Shown: positions 16,446 through 24,674 of the stretch, piece by piece
Numbering within the stretch: the stretch's first letter is position 1
How the letters are laid out: every line of letters starts with the position of its first letter
Source: Epilithonimonas sp. JDS
Lineage (GTDB): Bacteria; Bacteroidota; Bacteroidia; Flavobacteriales; Weeksellaceae
Assembly (NCBI RefSeq): GCF_021261315.1
Contig: NZ_JAJSAX010000008.1
Location: 1 to 64,000 of the forward strand
Direction: 5' to 3'
Length of the DNA stretch: 64,000 nucleotides
Translations under genes and position numbers: made by a program
The notes under the pieces: generated by a model
Told to the model about the DNA's origin: nothing
The model's database searches: none
Seen by the model: the letters and a program-made list of their open reading frames with translations, nothing else

Positions 16446-18053
16446 ATGAAATTTCTGTTCTCTATTATCGTTTTGCTTTCGGTGTTACAAAATGACACTT
16501 CAAAAAAGCGCTGCGAAGAGTTGATCTCGAAAGGAATAGATGCATTATATCAGAAAAAACATACCACTTCATTAGAATTATTTACAGAAGCAAGAAGTTT
16601 AGCGGAACAAAATAATTGGTATCAGCAGCAATTCATCGCCACCAATTGCATCGGGCTGAATTATTATCAAATGCTGGATTACAGCGAGGCATTGGATTAT
16701 TATCTAGAAGCCTACACCATCGCTTTGAAACACCTGAACAAGGATAAAGAAATGACTGTTCTCAACAACATTGCGCTTGTTTATCTCCGGCAGGGAAAAT
16801 ATAAAGAATCCGAAAAGCATCAAAAAAGAGCTTACGATCTCGCAATCACAAATAAAGATACGATTGGAATCGCCTTATACGCCGGAAATCTTGCCGACCT
16901 GTACAACACGACGAAAGATCTGGACAAAGCTTCGTATTACATTTCCGTTGCGAGACCTATTGCAAAATTGGATATTCAGAGAGCGCTGGATATTGCTGAA
17001 GCCAAAAATGCAATGGAAAGGAAAGATTACACAAAAACACTTTCGATACTCAATCCATTGATTAATAAGCTGAATACACCGGAATACAACGATCATAAAG
17101 TTTCTGCTCTTTTGATTTTGTCCAAAGTCTATGAAGATCAGAAAGTTGCGGAAAAATCGCTTGCATTGATTAAACAGGCTCAGAAAGAAAATCTGAACTA
17201 CAGCAATATGACGGATATTTACAACCGGTTTTCCGATAATTATTTTGCAGAAGGCGATTACCGAAAGTCGCTTCAATACAAGGATTCTGTGCTTGTGGTC
17301 AAAGATTCACTCAATGCGATTCAGAATCAGGCGATGTATCAGAATAGTGAGATTAAGCTGAAACTTCAGGATTCTCAGAAAGAACTGGTTAATGAGAAAA
17401 AATTAAAATTCTACATCATCGGATTTTGGATTGCAGTTTTGGCTTTGATTCTTTGGCTATTTCGCGGTTATTTGCTTAAAAACAGACAAAAAAGAAGACT
17501 TGCTGAGCAGAATGAGCAAATCACTGCTTTGGAACTTAAGAACAAGGAAAACTATGCTTTGCTTCTTGAAAAGCAGATTAAAGAAAAAGAAACCGATGCG
17601 TTATTAGAAAAAGAAAAACTGAAAAACGAACTCGAAAATAAAAACCGACAGCTTGCCGCCAACGCCATTCATCTGGCTCAGAAAAATGATAAAATTGAAG
17701 ATTACATTCTTCGTTTGAAAGAGCGACCGGAAATGCTGACAAATCCTTTATTAGCAAAACAATTGGATCAACTGAAAGAAGTTCTCTCAAAAGAAGACAA
17801 CGGCGACGATTTCCTCAACCACTTCCAGGAGATCAACAGCAAGTTCATCAAATCGCTAAAAGAAAAACATAATGATCTGACTTTAAATGACATCAGATAC
17901 ATTTCTTACGTCTATATGAATCTCTCTACGAAAGAGATCGCTTCTATATTCAATATCACCATTGAAGCCTGCAGAAAGCGAAAAGAAAGAATTTCCAAAA
18001 AACTGAATCTGGAAAATTCCAATGATTTATATGCGTATTTATCGAGCATATAG
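16446..18053 (+). CDS. TPR protein with C-terminal LuxR-like HTH (membrane-linked regulator)
   Basis: A 535-residue protein. A signal or anchor segment at 1-17 is followed by TPR-type helical repeats to about residue 310. A single transmembrane helix (FYIIGFWIAVLALILWLF, about 324-341) comes next, then a long coiled coil (about 350-420). The C-terminal helix-turn-helix is NDIRYISYVYMNLSTKEIAS followed by IFNITIEACRKRKERI. This layout, an outside TPR sensor, membrane and coiled coil plus HTH, is frequent in Chryseobacterium and suggests membrane-anchored transcription control. The target is unknown. The T9SS protein downstream is separated by a promoter-like site. Confidence 0.82.
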   Translation: MKFLFSIIVLLSVLQNDTSKKRCEELISKGIDALYQKKHTTSLELFTEARSLAEQNNWYQQQFIATNCIGLNYYQMLDYSEALDYYLEAYTIALKHLNKDKEMTVLNNIALVYLRQGKYKESEKHQKRAYDLAITNKDTIGIALYAGNLADLYNTTKDLDKASYYISVARPIAKLDIQRALDIAEAKNAMERKDYTKTLSILNPLINKLNTPEYNDHKVSALLILSKVYEDQKVAEKSLALIKQAQKENLNYSNMTDIYNRFSDNYFAEGDYRKSLQYKDSVLVVKDSLNAIQNQAMYQNSEIKLKLQDSQKELVNEKKLKFYIIGFWIAVLALILWLFRGYLLKNRQKRRLAEQNEQITALELKNKENYALLLEKQIKEKETDALLEKEKLKNELENKNRQLAANAIHLAQKNDKIEDYILRLKERPEMLTNPLLAKQLDQLKEVLSKEDNGDDFLNHFQEINSKFIKSLKEKHNDLTLNDIRYISYVYMNLSTKEIASIFNITIEACRKRKERISKKLNLENSNDLYAYLSSI

Positions 18054-18126
18054 ACAAATGTCACGTTTTTTCTTAATAAGTCCTGTTTATTCCTGTCAAT
18101 TACAATAGCTGCTGCAAATACAAAAA

Positions 18127-18134
18127 TATATTTG
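18127..18134 (+). promoter_or_regulatory. Candidate -7 box upstream of the T9SS cargo gene
   Basis: TATATTTG fits TAnnTTTG and lies 25 nt before the ATG. No clear -33 box. Confidence 0.4.
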
Positions 18135-18158
18135 TGCAACAATTAATTCTAATTTGAT

Positions 18159-20486
18159 ATGAAGAAAACAACTTTTACTTTATTTTTCATCCTGTTCGTA
18201 CAGCTTTACTTTTCGCAAGTGGGTTTTGCAGGAAATAAGGACTATGGAAGGATGCGGAATTTTGCTTACGACAAAACAACTCCCAACAAAATCTACGCAA
18301 CCACTTATATCGGTTCGCACATAGTAGTTTCTACTGATAATGGAGCAACCTGGAATGTACTTTTCACACTTCCGGATCCGGAATGGGCACCGGCAATTCA
18401 GGAAATGCGTCTTACAAACAACGGAACCGCATTAAGTTTTATCGAATATTATGGCGGTGGGAGCACATTGAACAAGGTTGCTGTTTTCGATTTGCAATCA
18501 AAATCGATCATTAAAGAAATTAAGATTCCATTAGACGAAGCCGTTTTTTCTATTAAAAATTATTCTCTTCTTGATGATGGAAATATGACTACTGCGACCA
18601 TCTTAACAAGCGGCGATCAAGACAAATTCTTTAAAACAAACAACAGCGGAGATTCCTGGACCAAAGTCTATGACGGAACCGATCACGAAAGTGTCATCTT
18701 AAATGACGCAATGATGGATCCTAAAAACCCTCAAAATCTATACATCGTGAGAAATGGCGGTGCAGGAAATGAGGACGGCGGTTTCTTCAAATCGACTGAC
18801 GGCGGCGCAACGTGGACAGAAACTCTGAACGGACTTATCCTTCAGTCTATGGACATCGATCCAAATAACAGCAATGTTATCTATGTTGGGACAGGTGTTC
18901 TCTGGACTTATCTGGATCAGCACGAAGCGGTTTACAAATCGATTGACGGTGGCGCAACCTGGACAGAACAGACACAAATCACGTGGTCGGACAGTAGTTT
19001 TGGTTTGAAAAACGTTCCGAAAATTCATATTAATCCAAATAACAGCAATCACGTTTTGGTTTTGGCTGATGACAGAGTTGCCGTTACAACCAATGGCGGA
19101 ACTAGCTGGACAACTACGCCACACGACGGATTGAATGATGGACATTCTTATTTTTACGGAATTGGTGCGGCTTTTAATCCTTTTAATGCTAACGAAGTGA
19201 TGATTGCCAGCAACCGTTATCCGAAAATATCGACAGACAAAGGCGTTACGTTGACAAGCATCAAAAATCCATTCTTTGAAGGGATGGGAAATCTGAATAT
19301 CTTCAATGACAACGGAACCGACAAATTAATGTACGGCGTTCAATATGGATATACCGTTAAGAATCTGGAAACCAATGAAGAAACACCAATCAACGTTTTC
19401 CCATTGAATGAAAGTCCGATGAGTGGCCAGATCGGATTGGTACACACAGATAAAGATTATCCGGGAAGAGTTTACACTTATGATTCTTCTTTTATGGGAA
19501 ACACCATCAATGTGAGTAATGATTATGGTGTGAACAAAACGCCGATTTTTACCACTTACGATACAGGATTTACGGCAGCAGAAACAGATTCTTCCAATCC
19601 GAATATTGCGTGGCTGGCGACTTTCAACGGAGAAACTGCATCTTTGATTAAAGTAAATTTTGCAAATCCGGATGATGTTCAGATGGATTTTATGATGCTG
19701 CCTTATGATGCAGATTATATTTACGGAATCAAATCCAGTAAAACTAATCCGAATGAAGTTCTTGTAACTGTAGGCAACAGAATCTTCAAAACGACAAACG
19801 GCGGAACTGACTGGACAGAAATCACAAATGGATTACAAGATCTTACCTTACCAAACATCGCTTTGGAACTGATTCAGAATCCATTGAATATGAACCAATA
19901 TACCATCGCAGCATCCAACGGGATCTACACATCTCTTGACGGTGGAAACAACTGGACTAAGATTTACAACGGAATGGTGCAGAAAGTAGAACATTCCACA
20001 AAACAGAATGGACAAATCGTGGGAATCGGCTATTCTTATCTTGACACGCTTCCAAAAGTAATGTACACAAGCAACAATGGAAATACGTGGACGGAAAAAG
20101 CATCAACCAGTTATTTTAATACGATCGTAATTGCCGGTGCAGTTCGTTTTGTTGATGATAAAAATGTGGAAGTTTATCTGACTTCACAATCTTTGGGAAT
20201 TTTAAAAGATGAAATCAGCCTGGAAACATTAGGAAATTCTGATTTTGAAAATCTGAAAAACGGAATCAGTGTTTACCCGAATCCGACACAGAATTTCATT
20301 AATATAAAATTGGATAAAAACGTTTCGAAATTCAAAGCGAGTTTATATAATGCAGCAGGACAGGTTTTATTGACAACAGAAAACAGATCAAGCATCAATA
20401 TTTCAAACCTTAATGATGGTGTTTACTTCCTGAAAATTGAACCGGAAAACGGGAAACCCGTAACGAAGAAAATTATCAAGAACTAA
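18159..20486 (+). CDS. Secreted Asp-box (BNR/sortilin-like) beta-propeller protein with T9SS type A sorting domain
   Basis: A 775-residue protein with a signal peptide (MKKTTFTLFFILFVQLYFSQ). About nine Asp-box motifs (S/TxDxGxTW) are seen, such as STDNGATW, STDGGATW, SIDGGATW, TTNGGTSW, TTNGGTDW and SLDGGNNW. They point to one or two beta-propellers of the sialidase/VPS10 type, without sialidase arginines that I can identify. The last 75 residues, from about 701 (YPNPTQNFINIKL ... GVYFLKIEPENG ... KKIIKN), are a type A T9SS sorting domain. The protein is thus exported to the surface or medium. Ligand or enzyme activity is unknown. Confidence 0.9.
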   Translation: MKKTTFTLFFILFVQLYFSQVGFAGNKDYGRMRNFAYDKTTPNKIYATTYIGSHIVVSTDNGATWNVLFTLPDPEWAPAIQEMRLTNNGTALSFIEYYGGGSTLNKVAVFDLQSKSIIKEIKIPLDEAVFSIKNYSLLDDGNMTTATILTSGDQDKFFKTNNSGDSWTKVYDGTDHESVILNDAMMDPKNPQNLYIVRNGGAGNEDGGFFKSTDGGATWTETLNGLILQSMDIDPNNSNVIYVGTGVLWTYLDQHEAVYKSIDGGATWTEQTQITWSDSSFGLKNVPKIHINPNNSNHVLVLADDRVAVTTNGGTSWTTTPHDGLNDGHSYFYGIGAAFNPFNANEVMIASNRYPKISTDKGVTLTSIKNPFFEGMGNLNIFNDNGTDKLMYGVQYGYTVKNLETNEETPINVFPLNESPMSGQIGLVHTDKDYPGRVYTYDSSFMGNTINVSNDYGVNKTPIFTTYDTGFTAAETDSSNPNIAWLATFNGETASLIKVNFANPDDVQMDFMMLPYDADYIYGIKSSKTNPNEVLVTVGNRIFKTTNGGTDWTEITNGLQDLTLPNIALELIQNPLNMNQYTIAASNGIYTSLDGGNNWTKIYNGMVQKVEHSTKQNGQIVGIGYSYLDTLPKVMYTSNNGNTWTEKASTSYFNTIVIAGAVRFVDDKNVEVYLTSQSLGILKDEISLETLGNSDFENLKNGISVYPNPTQNFINIKLDKNVSKFKASLYNAAGQVLLTTENRSSINISNLNDGVYFLKIEPENGKPVTKKIIKN

Positions 20487-20509
20487 TCCTTTTAATTTAT
20501 ATTTAAAAT

Positions 20510-20541
20510 GCGATTCAGAAATATCTGAATCGCTTTTTTTA
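20510..20541 (+). terminator. Terminator of the T9SS cargo gene
   Basis: A perfect 10-bp stem GCGATTCAGA/TCTGAATCGC with a 4-nt loop, then T8. Its tail overlaps the stop codon of the convergent gene. Confidence 0.9.
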
Positions 20542-21816
20542 TTGGTAATAAGTTTCTAAGAATTGATAGAATTCTGACATTCGGTAAAAATTATTGACGC
20601 CGAGATAAACGGTTAAGATCATTAAAATCCCATATAAATAAGTGATTGGCAGCGTCTTCTCTTTTAAACTGAAAAACAGCCAGCCGATCAGCAATGGAAA
20701 GACAAAAACAAAATGTCCGCCGTAAATGTAGGATGTATGAAGTCCGAATTTCAGAACACAATGAATGATGATATCAACAAAAAGTGAAATAACCAGAACC
20801 CAAACAAGCTTATTTTTATAATTTTTGAACACGCTCCAGATAATCATTAACAAAATAATTCCGATGAAAATGTAAGGAACGACGGACGAATAAACATCCA
20901 TGAACAAAGCTTTGTAGTAGAATGTTTTGTCTTTGTTGTGATAATTTCTGATCTCATAATTGGAAAAGAGAATATTGCCACCGAAAAACCACGAGGAAAT
21001 CATATCCCAAAGCGGCGTCACTTTCGGTTTGGAGAATTTGTCGTACTGTTCTTCTGTCTTGTTGAGGAAATTCTGGAAATTAAAATCCAGTCTCAATAAA
21101 AACAGAAAAGCAAAAACACCGATTGAAACTGCAATCTTTGAAACTGCAATTCCGATTTTTTTCCAGTTCCAGAAAATTTTCTTTTCAAACAAAAACGGAA
21201 TGTAAACTTTGACGATATTGGTGATCGTGAGTCCGCCGATAAAAACCGAACCGAGGATCGTAGCGGCAAATGAAACCGTCTTTTCCTCCTGAATTTTTTT
21301 CGCTGAATAATAATTGAAAAACGAAAGGAAAAGCAAAGTGTAAGTGTAAGTTTCCGGCGTGAAAGACAAAAGAATATTCGTCACAAACAATCCGTAGAAA
21401 CCTAAAATTAACAAACTGATTTTCAGCGGAAGTCTGATGATATTATTAAGATATTTGAAGATCTGAACATTCGCTAAACTGACAACCAAAGTTGACAATA
21501 GCGCCAAAACTAATCTGAAAGCCGAATTGTAATGATTCCCCGAAATCCACAACGCAAAATCCCGAATCACATCAAAGAAATAATTGGACAATGGATGTCT
21601 CTCGAAACCGCCTCCAGTCTGGACAATCGCTCTGTTATCAAAACTAAAATAACCGTCCCACGGAATTCTGTCGTCGTAGATAATACTGAAATTATCGGCA
21701 ATGAACCACGCATTGGCGCCGTAAACAATCACGAAAAACAGAAAGATAAAGGTTTCAGTTTTTGTAGATGGAAAAACGATTTTCAGGAAGGATAAAATTT
21801 TGTTCAATAGTTTCAA
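20539..21816 (-). CDS. Polytopic membrane protein, GT39/mannosyltransferase-like (DUF6080-like)
   Basis: A 425-residue protein with about ten hydrophobic segments. The first periplasmic loop after helix 1 carries acidic pairs (IYDDRIPWDGYFSFDNRA) and FERHPLSNYFFD. This is the place where GT-C fold glycosyltransferases have catalytic Asp residues and the H-P motif. I recall similar Chryseobacterium proteins labelled DUF6080, but cannot verify this. GT-C membership is an inference from topology. It is transcribed alone, convergent with the T9SS cargo gene. Confidence 0.6.
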   Translation of the reverse strand: MKLLNKILSFLKIVFPSTKTETFIFLFFVIVYGANAWFIADNFSIIYDDRIPWDGYFSFDNRAIVQTGGGFERHPLSNYFFDVIRDFALWISGNHYNSAFRLVLALLSTLVVSLANVQIFKYLNNIIRLPLKISLLILGFYGLFVTNILLSFTPETYTYTLLFLSFFNYYSAKKIQEEKTVSFAATILGSVFIGGLTITNIVKVYIPFLFEKKIFWNWKKIGIAVSKIAVSIGVFAFLFLLRLDFNFQNFLNKTEEQYDKFSKPKVTPLWDMISSWFFGGNILFSNYEIRNYHNKDKTFYYKALFMDVYSSVVPYIFIGIILLMIIWSVFKNYKNKLVWVLVISLFVDIIIHCVLKFGLHTSYIYGGHFVFVFPLLIGWLFFSLKEKTLPITYLYGILMILTVYLGVNNFYRMSEFYQFLETYYQ

Positions 21817-21915
21817 ACTTGGGATATTTTTGCAAAAATAAATCTTATCCTTAAAACTTAAGATTAATTCTGACAGGAATAGCGATCAAATAAAACTTAA
21901 TTTAAATAAAAATCG

Positions 21916-21975
21916 TTTTGAGGCAATTAATAGCGATAATTGCCTCAAAATTTTATTACATTTGAGGCAATTAAA
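21916..21975. promoter_or_regulatory. Triple operator and promoter of the Fic gene
   Basis: Three copies of TTTGAGGCAATTA: 21916-21930 direct, 21937-21950 inverted, 21960-21975 direct. The first two form a near-perfect palindrome around 21933. The -7-like box TACATTTG (21957-21964) overlaps the start of the third copy, so protein bound there would block transcription. The Fic gene starts at 21991. Confidence 0.7.
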
Positions 21976-21990
21976 TGTTTTTATCTCCTC

Positions 21991-23091
21991 ATGACTTACA
22001 ATTGGCAATTTCCAGATTGGGCAAATTTTACGTACGATGATTCTATATTAGACTCATTAGTTATAGATTTTGCCATTGAAACAGGCGAAATGAAAGGCTT
22101 GACGGATTCATTACCAGAGACAATTCAGCAAGAGACCATTTTGGAATTTATGATTTCTGAAGCTATCAAAACTTCGGAGATTGAGGGCGAGTTTTTCAGC
22201 AGACAAGATGTGATGTCTTCCCTTAAAAAGCAATTGGGATTTGCGGATGCTTTACCACAAATCAGAGACAAAAAAACTCAAGGTATAGCTTCTCTTATGA
22301 TTGAGGTAAGAAACTTCTACAAAAATGAATTATCTGAAGCACTTCTAAAAAATTGGCATTTTTTGTTAATGAAGCATACACCTTACATTAATGCTGGAGA
22401 ATACCGAGCTGGGAAAGAACCAATGCAAATTGTTTCTGGCGCGTTGGGAAGAGAAATTGTTCATTTCGAAGCACCTCCATCCAACCAAATACCAAATGAG
22501 ATGTCAAATTTCATCAGATGGTACAATGGTTTTGAAGTCTCTACAAATGACATTAGGAATATTCTTCTTAAAACTGCCATATGCCATTTGTATTTCGAAA
22601 CGATTCATCCTTTTGAAGATGGAAACGGAAGAATCGGCAGAGCAATCTCCGAAAAATGTCTTTCGGAATCTTTTGGAAGACCTATTTTGATGAGTCTGTC
22701 CAGCACTATCGAAAAAGATAAGAAGCAATATTACAATACATTGAAATCTGCTCAAAGATCGTTGGAAATTACCGATTGGATTTTCTATTTTTCCTCTGCA
22801 ATTTTGGATGCTCAAAAACAAGCAAAGCAAACGATATGGACGACTCTCAATAAAACCAGATTTTTGGATCGGCACAAGTCCCAAATGAATGAGAGACAAA
22901 TCAAAGCAATTATGAAAATTTTTGAGATTTCCGGTTTCGAAGGTGGAATGACTTCTAAAAAATATGTTTCCATTACCAAATCCTCCCGGGCTACAGCCAC
23001 ACGTGACTTGCAGGATTTGACAGTTAAGGGAATTTTACTGCAACAGGGAGAAGGTAGAAATGTGAGATATGACTTAAATATTGTTGTTTAA
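21991..23091 (+). CDS. Fic family protein, class II, with DUF4172 and C-terminal winged helix
   Basis: A 366-residue protein. The ATG at 21991 gives MTYNWQFPDWANF, the usual DUF4172 N-terminus; upstream non-ATG extension is unlikely because it would cross the operator. The Fic core motif HPFEDGNGRIGRA is at 206-218. The self-inhibitory helix TSEIEG ([ST]xxxE[GN], about 61-66) precedes it, making this a class II Fic enzyme that transfers AMP when relieved. The C-terminal region (YVSITKSSRATATRDLQDLT) is a winged helix, which suggests DNA binding, probably to the operator just upstream. It converges on selO with a 7-nt gap. Confidence 0.92.
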   Translation: MTYNWQFPDWANFTYDDSILDSLVIDFAIETGEMKGLTDSLPETIQQETILEFMISEAIKTSEIEGEFFSRQDVMSSLKKQLGFADALPQIRDKKTQGIASLMIEVRNFYKNELSEALLKNWHFLLMKHTPYINAGEYRAGKEPMQIVSGALGREIVHFEAPPSNQIPNEMSNFIRWYNGFEVSTNDIRNILLKTAICHLYFETIHPFEDGNGRIGRAISEKCLSESFGRPILMSLSSTIEKDKKQYYNTLKSAQRSLEITDWIFYFSSAILDAQKQAKQTIWTTLNKTRFLDRHKSQMNERQIKAIMKIFEISGFEGGMTSKKYVSITKSSRATATRDLQDLTVKGILLQQGEGRNVRYDLNIVV

Positions 23092-23098
23092 GAAATAT

Positions 23099-24634
23099 TT
23101 ACGAACTACAAGACAACTGGCTGCTTCCCGTCTGATTATCATATTTTGAAGGTCTCTTTTTGTTAAATTCTGGATATAGGTTTTCGTAAGGATTTTCCAA
23201 AGCTTTTTTCAGTTTGAAAAACATCTCATAATTTCCGTTTTCCGCATCCTGAATAGCTTCGAATAAGAGATAATTTCTAAGGATGAATTTCGGATTTGTT
23301 TTGGACATTAAATCTAAAGAATCACTTTCCGATATCTTATTTCTAAGTTTTCTCGTATGATATTTTTCGATGAAGTTCAATAATTTTTTCAACTCATTTT
23401 CATTAAGATTTCTATAAAAAGAATCTTTGAAATCGTCGGTTTTAATTTCGGAAATCGGTTTTTCAATTTGTTGGAAAAATAAGGTATAGTCTAAAGTTAA
23501 ATCCTGCATCATCTGCTGCCATTCTGTGAAGAACTTTTCATCTTCTTTCAAAACCTCATCGAAACCGAATTTATCCGCTAACATTTGGTCATGTTTTACC
23601 CAAAATTGTTTCCCGAAATTGTCCAGAATTTTTTCCAAAACCTCAGCATTATCAATTAAAGGAAAAATAGCGTTCGCAAACGTCGCCAAGTTCCAATGCG
23701 AAATCTGACCTTGCTTCCCAAAAGCGTAACGTCTTCCCGGCAAATCGGTTGTGTTTGGCGTGAACTCCAGATCATAGCCGTCCATCATAGAATATGGTCC
23801 GTAATCTATCGTCAAGCCGAGAACCGACATATTATCCGTATTCATAACTCCGTGTACAAATCCGACGCGATACCAATCGATAATCATTTTCAAAGTTCTG
23901 TCGCAAATGGCTTGAAACCAATCGATGTATTTACTTGGATTATTTTCTAAGGAAACTTCGGGAAAGAAATTCTCAACCGTGTAATCTGCTAATTGTTTTA
24001 AAAGATCATCCTGTTTTCTTGCAGACAACAATTCAAAATGACCAAACCTAAGAAAAGATTCGGCAGTTCTCACCACAACTGCGCCCTGCTCCTTCTGAGG
24101 ATTTCCGGAATACTGAATATCTCTAATGACATCTTCTCCGGTTTTAGCAAGACTCAAAGCTCTGGTTGTCGGAACGCCAAGATGAAACATGGCTTCACTC
24201 ATTAGATATTCCCGGATCGAGGAACGTAAAACTGCTCTCCCGTCTGCGTTTCTTGAGTAAGGTGTTGCGCCCGCTCCTTTCCACTGGATTTCGGTCTGTC
24301 TGTTTCCGTTTTGGATTTCGCCAGCGTAGATTGCTCTGCCGTCGCCCAACTGCCCTGCCCAATTTCCAAACTGATGTCCGGCATAAGCTGTAGCATAAGT
24401 TTTTACGTTTTCGGGAAGATGTTGAGCAGCAAGGAAATCCTCATTATTTTCAAGCTTTCCAAGTCCAATGTCTTCTGATAATTTTTCATTAAAATCAATC
24501 AGTTCTGTTGTATCAAATTCAGCAGGTTTTACAGAGCAAAACATCACATCGGGTGTTTGTCTCTGCATCGTATTTTCTGAAAAATCGCCCGGAAATAATT
24601 GGGTGAATTTCTGAGTAATGAGATTGAGTTTCAT
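23099..24634 (-). CDS. selO: Protein adenylyltransferase SelO (YdiU/UPF0061)
   Basis: A 511-residue pseudokinase-fold enzyme that transfers AMP to Ser/Thr/Tyr of target proteins, linked to redox stress. Family blocks are clear: YAGHQFGNWAGQLGDGRA, EIQWKGAGATPYSR, RSSIREYLMSEAMFHLGVPT, HGVMNTDNMSVLG and IDYGPYSMMDGYD. The C-terminus ends SCSS. Eukaryotic SelO carries selenocysteine in this tail, and bacterial forms have Cys. It follows PBP1A on the same strand behind a terminator and is convergent with a Fic AMP-transferase. Confidence 0.95.
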   Translation of the reverse strand: MKLNLITQKFTQLFPGDFSENTMQRQTPDVMFCSVKPAEFDTTELIDFNEKLSEDIGLGKLENNEDFLAAQHLPENVKTYATAYAGHQFGNWAGQLGDGRAIYAGEIQNGNRQTEIQWKGAGATPYSRNADGRAVLRSSIREYLMSEAMFHLGVPTTRALSLAKTGEDVIRDIQYSGNPQKEQGAVVVRTAESFLRFGHFELLSARKQDDLLKQLADYTVENFFPEVSLENNPSKYIDWFQAICDRTLKMIIDWYRVGFVHGVMNTDNMSVLGLTIDYGPYSMMDGYDLEFTPNTTDLPGRRYAFGKQGQISHWNLATFANAIFPLIDNAEVLEKILDNFGKQFWVKHDQMLADKFGFDEVLKEDEKFFTEWQQMMQDLTLDYTLFFQQIEKPISEIKTDDFKDSFYRNLNENELKKLLNFIEKYHTRKLRNKISESDSLDLMSKTNPKFILRNYLLFEAIQDAENGNYEMFFKLKKALENPYENLYPEFNKKRPSKYDNQTGSSQLSCSS

Positions 24635-24644
24635 TTGTATAAAA

Positions 24645-24667
24645 AACCCACATCAGAAATGTGGGTT
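24645..24667 (-). terminator. Terminator after the class A PBP gene
   Basis: A perfect stem AACCCACAT/ATGTGGGTT with loop CAGAA, T-run on the minus strand, between the PBP stop and selO. Confidence 0.85.
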
Positions 24668-24674
24668 GTATTTT

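Noticed and set aside
21940-21990. A longer N-terminus for the Fic protein
   Set aside because: The extension uses a non-ATG start, runs through the operator and promoter box and does not resemble the DUF4172 start MTYNWQFPDW.
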